From Hymenobacter wooponensis (GTDB taxonomy: Bacteria; Bacteroidota; Bacteroidia; Cytophagales; Hymenobacteraceae), in the NCBI RefSeq assembly GCF_004745865.1, contig NZ_SRKZ01000003.1, forward strand, positions 372,001-436,000: a DNA stretch of 64,000 bases. The letters run 5' to 3'. The position numbers and the translations under genes are program-made. The notes beneath the pieces were generated by a model. The model was not told where the DNA came from, made no database searches, and saw nothing but the letters and a program-made list of their open reading frames with translations. Below are positions 51,375 to 58,118 of the stretch, in pieces. How positions within the stretch are numbered: the first letter of the stretch is position 1; every line of letters starts with the position of its first letter.

Positions 51375-51702
51375 TACGGCCTTGCCTACCTACCTCTGTC
51401 CTGCTCTATGGATTAATTGTGCCGCGTAGGCCTATCGGCTTCACAGAGGCGAACAGAGGGTGTATTCATGTCACAACACGGGAGAAGTAAAGCGTAGTTA
51501 TGGGGAGTAATAATTTAGCCGTTGGGGTTACAACGTGAAATATATTAACGCATTGGAAGTGCCTGATTCTGTCGTATAAGCACTATTTTAGATTTTCTGC
51601 GCAGCGCAACCGTAACCATTTAAACAGCTGCGCACGTATCTTCGCAGCCGGAGCAACGCCTTTTTCAACTGAATACTTTCACCCTTACGCCCTGACAAGG
51701 CC
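51375..51702. other. 328-base intergenic region
   Basis: No gene found. It is AT-richer than average, carries one GTAGGCCTA-type site near 51427 and a small 8-bp inverted repeat (TGCGCAGC at 51598-51605, GCTGCGCA at 51627-51634) about 70 bases before the Asp-rich gene. It probably holds that gene's promoter. Confidence 0.5.
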
Positions 51703-52059
51703 ATGAGACAATACGACGACCTCGACGACGATTTCCTCGACGATGACGACGAGCTAGATACCTTCGCTAAGACCGGCGGTAGCAAAACCCGCGGTAATTC
51801 AGAAGATCAGCTTTCCGCCAAGTACGCCGATTACCTGATGTGGCGTGATACCGGCTCTTCGCACGACGAAGCCCTGGACCTTGCCAGCATGACCGAAGAA
51901 GAATTTACGGCCGCTGAGGCCGCCGAAGACCCGGATGGTGGCCGTGGCTTCAGCAGCATCGACGACGATGACGACTTCTCGGACGATGACGACGACGATG
52001 ACAGCTACGGCAGCTCCCGTAGTGGCCGTCGCTCAAGCTTCGATGACGACGATTTTTAA
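51703..52059 (+). CDS. small Asp-rich acidic protein
   Basis: 118 residues, not assigned to a family. N- and C-terminal parts are runs of Asp (LDDDFLDDDDELD, SIDDDDDFSDDDDDDD) flanking a less biased middle, QLSAKYADYLMWRDTGSSHDEALDLASMTEEEF. Ser/Arg/Gly patches follow the second acidic run. No signal peptide. Such polyacidic proteins may bind cations or basic proteins, but nothing specific can be said. The start gives MRQYDDLDDD, and a 22-bp perfect hairpin terminator follows. Confidence 0.7.
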   Translation: MRQYDDLDDDFLDDDDELDTFAKTGGSKTRGNSEDQLSAKYADYLMWRDTGSSHDEALDLASMTEEEFTAAEAAEDPDGGRGFSSIDDDDDFSDDDDDDDSYGSSRSGRRSSFDDDDF

Positions 52060-52087
52060 TTTACTGCTGGCATTGCCTAAATAACGC

Positions 52088-52136
52088 AGCAAACAAAACG
52101 CCCTTCTCCGGTCTGGAGAAGGGCGTTTTGTTTGCT
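52088..52136. terminator. 22-bp perfect bidirectional terminator hairpin
   Basis: Arms 52088-52109 and 52115-52136 are perfectly complementary around a 5-base loop (GGTCT). The A/T-rich outer part (AGCAAACAAAACG / CGTTTTGTTTGCT) supplies a T-rich tail on either strand. It separates the Asp-rich gene from the convergent DUF4197 gene. Confidence 0.9.
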
Positions 52137-52181
52137 TTATGCCTATAAATGCTTCTTTACTATTGAGGAGCTAAACCTTAC

Positions 52182-52931
52182 CTATTTGCGACCGAATACG
52201 CGCTTAAGCAAATCGGTAGTGCGGGCCACTGGGTTCTCACGGATGTTAGCCTCCTCCTGGGCAATAAGCGTGAACAGGCCATCAATGGCTTTACCAGTAG
52301 CGTACTGATTCAAATCGGTTTGCACAGGCCTCACAAGCGGGATTTTGTTGTAGCGCGTGGTCAGGTCGGTATAATAGCGGGTAGCACCCACTTTATCGAG
52401 GCTCTGCTGAATAATGGGCTGGAAGGCCACCGTGAGCTGCTGAGTGGTAGTGCGCTTGAGATAGTTAGTAGCGGCGTCCTTCTCCCCCGTCAGAATTCCC
52501 CATACATCCGAGAAAGTTAGGCTCTTGATGGCGGCGATAAAGATGGGCTTAGCGCTCTTGGCTGCATCCTCGGCTCCACGGTTCAGCGTCAACTCAAACT
52601 TATCTACTTGGCTGCCTAGCCCAATTGAGCGCAACGTAGTGGCTACGCGTTGGGCATCGGGTGGGAAAGGAATCCGAATCAGCCGGTTCAGGTTGAAGCC
52701 ATCCTGCTTAGAGGCTTGATCGGCGCCTTTGCTAATGCCTTGCACGAGGGCTTCCTTCAGACCATTAGCGGCTTCAGTATTGGTTACCCCTCCCGTGCTA
52801 GTAGTGGTTCTGGTAGAAGGCTGGGGCAGCGTAATGCCACCAATTTTTGGGAGCTTGATTAGCTGAGCCGAAGCAGCGGTGCTCAGCCCCAGGGAGGCCA
52901 TTAGCAGTACTGCCAAACGTATGTTTTTCAT
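52182..52931 (-). CDS. DUF4197 family exported protein (copy 1)
   Basis: About 249 residues from the ATG at 52931 (MKNIRLAVLLMASLGLSTAASAQ), with a signal peptide. The mature part matches DUF4197: EAANGLKEALVQGISKGADQASKQDGF, IRIPFPPDAQRVATTLRSIGLGSQVDKFE and DLTTRYNKIPLV, ending GLFTLIAQEEANIRENPVARTTDLLKRVFG. Function unknown; probably periplasmic or outer-membrane associated. The adjacent gene is a paralogue with a longer, Thr/Lys-rich linker. Confidence 0.9.
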   Translation of the reverse strand: MKNIRLAVLLMASLGLSTAASAQLIKLPKIGGITLPQPSTRTTTSTGGVTNTEAANGLKEALVQGISKGADQASKQDGFNLNRLIRIPFPPDAQRVATTLRSIGLGSQVDKFELTLNRGAEDAAKSAKPIFIAAIKSLTFSDVWGILTGEKDAATNYLKRTTTQQLTVAFQPIIQQSLDKVGATRYYTDLTTRYNKIPLVRPVQTDLNQYATGKAIDGLFTLIAQEEANIRENPVARTTDLLKRVFGRK

Positions 52932-53062
52932 AGGGAGTGCAAAAAAGCAAAGCAGGAACCAGCCCGTAGGCCTCTCCTGCTTTTGCAGAAACCGGACCAA
53001 ACTACGCAGTAAATAGCCCAGCACGAAAGCCGATTGTAAAAGTAGCGGGCGAGCAAAAAAAT

Positions 53063-53138
53063 ATCATTCTGAGCTGAGCAATAAACTGGAGCTATGACCT
53101 GATGGCCTCCTACCAATTTTTGCACGGCTCAGAATGAT
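53063..53138. repeat. REP-like hairpin element
   Basis: ATCATTCTGAGC at 53063-53074 is exactly complementary to GCTCAGAATGAT at 53127-53138, enclosing about 52 bases. It resembles the element at 30932-31008 in its TCATTC..GAGC end. It lies between the two DUF4197 genes and could terminate transcription of the upstream one. Confidence 0.65.
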
Positions 53139-53184
53139 AGCGCAAGGGCTTTATTACATGAGGGAACTGAAAACTAGTGCTGGC

Positions 53185-54018
53185 CTAGTGGCCGAACACC
53201 TTTTTCAACAGCTCTGTGCTTCGTGATGAAGGCCGTGAACGAATGCGTCCTTCCTCCTCAGCAATGAGGGTAAATAACCCGTTCACGGTTTGTTGGGTAG
53301 CGTAGGGCACAAGCTCGGCACTGATGGGTGTCATCAGCGGAATCTTGTTGTAGCGGTTCACCATTTCGGTGTAAAGGCGGGTAGCTCCGGTTTGATCCAG
53401 CGACTGCTTGATAATAGGCTGAAACGACGACTTCAGTTGCTCCTCGGTGTTAGAGCGCAGCAATTGCGTGGCAATGTCGTTTTGGCGAGATGAGGCCAGT
53501 GTCAGAGCATCCTGAAAGCTGAGGTTTTGCACCGCGCTCAGAAAGATCGGTTTGGCTTGGGCCGCGGCCTTCTCGGCGCTGTGGTTGAGGGCTACCTCGA
53601 AGTTATCCACCAGAGCCCCCATGCGCAGCCCGCGCAAGGTGGTAGCTACCAACTGAGCATCGGGCGGCATAGGTATGCGAATGTCGGCGTTGTCGTTGAA
53701 GCCATTCTCGGCGCCGGCAATATCAATGGCGCGGGCTACGCCTTGGGTCAGAGCTTCGCGTAGGCCACTCGTCGCCTCCTCAGCAGTGAGGGGCGCAACT
53801 ACTGGAGCGGCCACGGGGGCTGGCGTGGTAGCTTTGGTAGTAGTTGACTTGGTAGTAGTGGCTTTTGTGGCGGTTTTAGTGGCCGCCGGTTTCGCCGTAG
53901 TGGTCTTTTTAGTGGTGGTTGTAGTTTTTTTAGCGGTGGTTTTGGTCTGAGCGAGGCTCAGTTGCGTAGTGGCGAGGGCAAGACCCAGGCCTAAAGCAAA
54001 CGTGCGAAACGTGGTCAT
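53185..54018 (-). CDS. DUF4197 family exported protein with Thr/Lys-rich linker (copy 2)
   Basis: 277 residues. Signal peptide FALGLGLALATTQLSLAQ, then about 45 residues composed almost only of Thr, Lys, Ala and Pro (KKTTTTTKKTTTAKPAATKT...), then the DUF4197 domain with the same motifs as copy 1 (IRIPMPPDAQLVATTLRGLRMG, RYNKIPLMTPI, GLFTLIAEEEGRIRSRPSSR, ending KKVFGH). The linker is encoded by GT-rich repeats (ACCACTAAA-type) prone to length change. The gene is divergent from cinA, with about 100 bases between the starts. Confidence 0.9.
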   Translation of the reverse strand: MTTFRTFALGLGLALATTQLSLAQTKTTAKKTTTTTKKTTTAKPAATKTATKATTTKSTTTKATTPAPVAAPVVAPLTAEEATSGLREALTQGVARAIDIAGAENGFNDNADIRIPMPPDAQLVATTLRGLRMGALVDNFEVALNHSAEKAAAQAKPIFLSAVQNLSFQDALTLASSRQNDIATQLLRSNTEEQLKSSFQPIIKQSLDQTGATRLYTEMVNRYNKIPLMTPISAELVPYATQQTVNGLFTLIAEEEGRIRSRPSSRSTELLKKVFGH

Positions 54019-54117
54019 TTGAGTAAAGACGAAAAACCTGACGGCCTACGTGGCGGTCTTATTCATCCAGAGGCCAATATTGCGCCAAATCCTGCACCCA
54101 TCCTAACTCCTTTCCCC

Positions 54118-55371
54118 ATGCCGACTCCTCCCGTCGTTGAAATCATGACCATTGGCGACGAACTGCTCTACGGGCAGGTAATCGACACTAACTCCGCCTT
54201 CATGGGCCAGGAGCTAGGCAAGCTTGGCCTACGCGTCCGCCAGATAACGAGCGTATCCGACTTTGCCGACGAAATTGTAGCGGCGCTAGACCTAGCGCGG
54301 GAACGTGCCAACGTGGTGCTAATGACCGGTGGCCTGGGCCCCACCAAAGACGATCTTACGAAGCATGTGCTGGCCCGGTATTTTGGGGCTGAACTGGTGA
54401 TGCATGAGCCCACACTACGCCACGTAGAGGGCATCTTTGCCCGCTACAACCGGCCCATGTTGGAAGTAAACCGTCAGCAGGCCATGGTTCCCAGCAACTG
54501 TACTGTATTGCACAATGCCCTAGGTACCGCCCCGGGTATGTGGTTTGAAGACCGCGGCACTATCTTCGTCTCCATGCCAGGCGTGCCATTTGAGATGAAG
54601 GGCCTGATGAAAGACGAGGTGCTGCCCCGCCTGCAACAACACTTCCAGACCCCGCCCATTGAGCACGTGGTGGTGCAAACGGTAGGCTTGGGTGAGTCGT
54701 ACCTGGCCGAAAAAATTGCCGACTGGGAAAGCGCGCTGCCTAGCAATATCAAACTAGCGTACCTGCCCTCGTTGGGCGGCGTAAGACTGCGCCTCTCCGG
54801 CTACGCTGATGGCCAGCCCGATTTGCGCGGCCGCATGGAGGGTCTGCTGCCCGCTTTGCGTGAACGAATAGGCGAGGTGATTTTTGCCGTGGGAGAAGTA
54901 CCGTTAGAGCAGGCAGTAGGCCAGTTATTACTGGAGCGGGGTCTCACCGTGGGTACGGCTGAAAGCTGCACGGGGGGCTACGTAGCTTACCGCCTCAGCA
55001 GCGTACCGGGCAGCTCCCGTTACTTTCAGGGCAGCGTAGTGGCCTACAGCAACGATGTAAAGGTTAAAGAACTGGGCGTACAACAGACTACCCTTGACCA
55101 GCACGGTGCCGTGAGCGAAGCTACCGTACGCGAAATGGCGGAGGGGCTGCGCCAGCGCTTGGGGGTGGATGTGGCCATTGCTACAAGCGGCATTGCCGGG
55201 CCCGATGGCGGGACGCCGACCAAACCAGTAGGCACCATCTGCATCGCCTACGCCGATAAGCATCAGACCGTGAGCCGGCAGTTCAGCTTTGACCGCGGCC
55301 GGCAACTCAACGTAGAGTACACTTCCACTGCCGTGCTGAATCTGCTGCGCCTGAGCTTGCCTGTGGCCTAG
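54118..55371 (+). CDS. cinA: CinA-like nicotinamide-nucleotide amidohydrolase / competence-damage protein
   Basis: About 417 residues from the ATG at 54118 (MPTPPVVEIMTIGDEL); the frame is open to 54019, but that part overlaps the divergent leader. The N-terminal MoaB/Mog-like domain has LMTGGLGPTKDD; the C-terminal PncC domain has GTAESCTGGYVAYRLSSVPGSS and SGIAGPDGGTPTKPVGTICIAY. PncC recycles nicotinamide mononucleotide to nicotinate mononucleotide. Single gene. Confidence 0.95.
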   Translation: MPTPPVVEIMTIGDELLYGQVIDTNSAFMGQELGKLGLRVRQITSVSDFADEIVAALDLARERANVVLMTGGLGPTKDDLTKHVLARYFGAELVMHEPTLRHVEGIFARYNRPMLEVNRQQAMVPSNCTVLHNALGTAPGMWFEDRGTIFVSMPGVPFEMKGLMKDEVLPRLQQHFQTPPIEHVVVQTVGLGESYLAEKIADWESALPSNIKLAYLPSLGGVRLRLSGYADGQPDLRGRMEGLLPALRERIGEVIFAVGEVPLEQAVGQLLLERGLTVGTAESCTGGYVAYRLSSVPGSSRYFQGSVVAYSNDVKVKELGVQQTTLDQHGAVSEATVREMAEGLRQRLGVDVAIATSGIAGPDGGTPTKPVGTICIAYADKHQTVSRQFSFDRGRQLNVEYTSTAVLNLLRLSLPVA

Positions 55372-55470
55372 CCAATAAGCACCGGCTTGCTACTTCCGTT
55401 TGCTAACGTCAGAGCAGGTGGTGAGCCCAACGGAAATATTCGGAATATCTAGGATTCCGGACACAACAGC

Positions 55471-55478
55471 TACCTTTG
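55471..55478 (+). promoter_or_regulatory. possible -7 box (TACCTTTG) upstream of the E2 gene
   Basis: Exact TAnnTTTG match 103 bases before the E2 ATG at 55581; the upstream sequence contains an imperfect palindrome (GGAAATATTCGGAATATC..). A -33 box is not evident. Confidence 0.35.
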
Positions 55479-55580
55479 ACTTGCTTTTCGGGCCGTACAT
55501 CCACCCACCTTCGCGGCCCCGATTAGTAGATACCAGACCTTCAACTACCCACCATCCCCCTAACACCCCCTACCAACCGC

Positions 55581-56996
55581 ATGGCACGAGTGGAAATGAC
55601 GATGCCCAAGATGGGCGAATCCATCATGGAAGGCACCGTTCTGAAATGGCTCAAACAAATAGGCGACACCATTGAACAGGACGAATCTGTACTGGAAGTA
55701 GCTACCGATAAGGTTGATACTGAAGTGCCTGCCCTCCACGCCGGCGTATTGCAGGAGATTTTGGTGCAAGAAGGCCAAGTTGTGGCCGTTGGCGCCCCCA
55801 TTGCCATTATTGAAACCGATGCTGCCAGCACAGGCACTGCGGCTCCTGCTGCGGCTGCCCAAGCTCCCGCTCCTTCGGTGAATGGAGCCGAGAAGCACGC
55901 TGCTGATATTCCGTATGTGCCAGAAGCTGCTCCCGCTGCAGTAGCAGCCTCGGCAGCCCAGCCCCAACCCGGCCGTTTCTATTCTCCCCTGGTGCTGAGC
56001 ATTGCCCGCGAGGAAGGAATTTCCATGGCCGACCTGGAGTACTTGCCCGGCACTGGCAGCGAAGGGCGCGTTACCAAGAAAGACATTCTGGATTACGTTG
56101 CCGCCGGCAAAAAGCCTTTAGCCCAGCCAGCCGCTCCGGCAGCCCACGCTGAACAGCCTCAGGCCGCTTCCGCTGCCCCGGCTCCGCAAGCTCCTGCTCC
56201 CGTAGCTGCCCAGCCAACGCCTGCACCGCAAGCAGCTCCGGCCGCTCCGGCTGCCCCCGTAACTAAGGCCGTGCCTTCAATCAGTGGCAACCAAGAGCTG
56301 ATTGAGATGGACCGCATGCGCAAGATGATTGCCCAGCGCATGGTTGACTCGAAGAAGATTTCGCCCCACGTTACCTCGTTTGTAGAGGCCGACGTTACCG
56401 ACATCGTGAACTGGCGCAACAAGCACAAGGATGCGTACAAGAAGCGCGAAGGCGAAAACCTCACCTTCACGCCTATCTTCATTCAGGCCATTGCGCGTGC
56501 CATTCAGGACTTCCCTAACATCAACGTTTCCGTTGAGGGCGACTACATCATTAAGAAGCGGGATATTAACGTGGGTGTAGCCGTAGCGCTACCCTCTGGC
56601 AACCTGATTGTGCCCGTAATTCACAACGCTGATCAGCTCAACCTAAACGGCCTGAGCAAGCGCGTGAACGATCTGGCTAACCGCGCCCGCCAAAACAAGT
56701 TGAAGCCCGAGGATCTGGAAGGCGGCACCTACACGGTTTCCAATGTGGGCTCGTTCGGTAACATCATGGGCACGCCCATCATCATGCAGCCCCAGGTGGC
56801 TATTATGGCCGTGGGTGCCATCAAGAAGAAGCCCGCCGTTATTGAGACTCTCCAGGGCGACCTGATTGGTGTGCGCCACTTCATGTTCCTCTCCCACAGC
56901 TACGACCACCGCGTGGTAGATGGCTCGTTGGGCGGAATGTTCGTGCGCCGGGTAGCTGACTATCTGGAGCAATTCGACCCGAATACTACCATCTAA
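55581..56996 (+). CDS. 2-oxoacid dehydrogenase E2 (dihydrolipoyl acyltransferase)
   Basis: 471 residues: lipoyl domain (lipoylated Lys44 in VATDKVDTEVPAL), an Ala/Pro-rich linker, a peripheral-subunit-binding domain (YSPLVLSIAREEGISMADLEYLPGTG), a second Ala/Pro linker, and the catalytic acyltransferase core with SHSYDHRVVDGSLGG containing the active His. It could belong to the 2-oxoglutarate, pyruvate or branched-chain complex; no E1 or E3 gene is adjacent, so sucB is not assigned with confidence. Confidence 0.93.
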   Translation: MARVEMTMPKMGESIMEGTVLKWLKQIGDTIEQDESVLEVATDKVDTEVPALHAGVLQEILVQEGQVVAVGAPIAIIETDAASTGTAAPAAAAQAPAPSVNGAEKHAADIPYVPEAAPAAVAASAAQPQPGRFYSPLVLSIAREEGISMADLEYLPGTGSEGRVTKKDILDYVAAGKKPLAQPAAPAAHAEQPQAASAAPAPQAPAPVAAQPTPAPQAAPAAPAAPVTKAVPSISGNQELIEMDRMRKMIAQRMVDSKKISPHVTSFVEADVTDIVNWRNKHKDAYKKREGENLTFTPIFIQAIARAIQDFPNINVSVEGDYIIKKRDINVGVAVALPSGNLIVPVIHNADQLNLNGLSKRVNDLANRARQNKLKPEDLEGGTYTVSNVGSFGNIMGTPIIMQPQVAIMAVGAIKKKPAVIETLQGDLIGVRHFMFLSHSYDHRVVDGSLGGMFVRRVADYLEQFDPNTTI

Positions 56997-57081
56997 TGGT
57001 GGACTAAAATTGCTGAGGGTTGGTTGTTATGCCGGATACTGGCCTAGCAATCAGCCCTCTTCTTTTTAGCTTTTATACTTC

Positions 57082-57288
57082 ATGAACAAAACCTTGCCCC
57101 TAGTGGCCCTGCTCATTGCGCTGGGTCTTATCCTGTTCCTCTATCAACGGCTCCGCACGACAGAAACCGCCCTGGAAATGTCGGAGAAGCGGTTCCACGA
57201 CTGCGAACAGGTAAACTTCCAGCTGCAAAATCAATTGGTAGCCGCTACCCGCGGCCCCGTACCCGACAGCCTGAAGGTGCAGGATTAA
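57082..57288 (+). CDS. small single-pass membrane protein
   Basis: 68 residues: a hydrophobic helix LPLVALLIALGLILFLY at about 5-21 followed by a charged, heptad-like segment (RLRTTETALEMSEKRFHDCEQVNFQLQNQL) that may form a coiled coil. Not recognised as a named family. It follows the E2 gene by 85 bases and ends before a 25-bp perfect hairpin. Confidence 0.65.
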   Translation: MNKTLPLVALLIALGLILFLYQRLRTTETALEMSEKRFHDCEQVNFQLQNQLVAATRGPVPDSLKVQD

Positions 57289-57300
57289 CGGGCTACCACT

Positions 57301-57363
57301 AAAGCCGCGGCGGAGTGGCCTAGCACAACACAAGTTAATGCTAGGCCACTCCGCCGCGGCTTT
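57301..57363. terminator. 25-bp perfect bidirectional hairpin containing GGCCTAG
   Basis: Arms 57301-57325 and 57339-57363 are perfectly complementary around a 13-base loop. GGCCTAG and CTAGGCC sit on the loop side of the arms, the outer part being AAAGCCGCGGCGG. Separates two convergent genes. Confidence 0.9.
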
Positions 57364-57375
57364 CGAGAGAATAGG

Positions 57376-57984
57376 CTATTCCAACACCCAAGTCACTTTT
57401 TCTTCCAGAGGGCGCCGAATGCTGCGGGCAGTAGCCCCCGGCTTGGGGTAGCCCAGCATAAAGAAGCCCAGGAGGCGGTCATAGGGACCCAGGCCGAAGA
57501 AGGGCTTGGCTTCTTCCAAATACGTAACGCCGCCACTGCTCCAGAAGCCCGCCAAACCGTGGGCCACGGCTGAAAGGTGCAGGTTTTGCACGGCGCAGGC
57601 TACGGCCGCCACTTCTTCTACCTCGGGCACCTCTTGGGTACGCTTGAGCCCGATAGCAATAACGTGGGAGCTAAGCAAAGGGCTACTTTGCATCTTTTCG
57701 AACTTGTTCTGCTGAAACTTCTCCCCCGCTTTCTCACGGTACAGTTCCGACTGGAACGTTGCCAGCCGCTGCCGACCCGCGCCACTAAACACTACAAAGT
57801 GCCAAGGCTCGGTGCGCTTGTGGGTAGGAGCCCAAGTAGCATCGGTTAGTACTTCACGCACAATGTGGTTGGGAATTTCGCGGCCGGGCTCAAACTGCAC
57901 TGGCTGTATGCTGCGCCGCGCTCGAATCAGAGCAGAAACTTGCGCTGCTTCCATAAGGGCTGCGCTATCTGTTTGGTTTTCCAT
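57376..57984 (-). CDS. nitroreductase family protein
   Basis: 202-residue FMN-dependent nitroreductase-fold oxidoreductase. LIRARRSIQPVQFEPG near the N-terminus binds FMN phosphate; ATWAPTHKRTEPWHFVVFSG and LSAVAHGLAGFWSSGG complete the fold. It resembles the short YdjA-like group. Reduces nitro compounds or quinones using NAD(P)H. It stands alone between two large hairpins. Confidence 0.92.
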   Translation of the reverse strand: MENQTDSAALMEAAQVSALIRARRSIQPVQFEPGREIPNHIVREVLTDATWAPTHKRTEPWHFVVFSGAGRQRLATFQSELYREKAGEKFQQNKFEKMQSSPLLSSHVIAIGLKRTQEVPEVEEVAAVACAVQNLHLSAVAHGLAGFWSSGGVTYLEEAKPFFGLGPYDRLLGFFMLGYPKPGATARSIRRPLEEKVTWVLE

Positions 57985-58043
57985 ATGAAATACAAGCCCC
58001 TGAGGGGTCGGGTTGTTTTGACGAGGAACTGAGCCGGGTTTAC

Positions 58044-58107
58044 TGGCCTAGGCTAACGAAAACGCCTGCCGTAGTGTAACGGCAGGCGTTTTCGTTAGCC
58101 TAGGCCA
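58044..58107. terminator. 27-bp perfect hairpin with GGCCTAGG at the base
   Basis: Arms 58044-58070 and 58081-58107 are perfectly complementary around a 10-base loop (GTAGTGTAAC). The outer eight bases of each arm are TGGCCTAG/CTAGGCCA, so the dispersed motif forms the foot of the stem. A/T-rich CGAAAACG lies inside. It follows the barrel-receptor gene on the minus strand. Confidence 0.9.
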
Positions 58108-58118
58108 CATGTGTTCTA

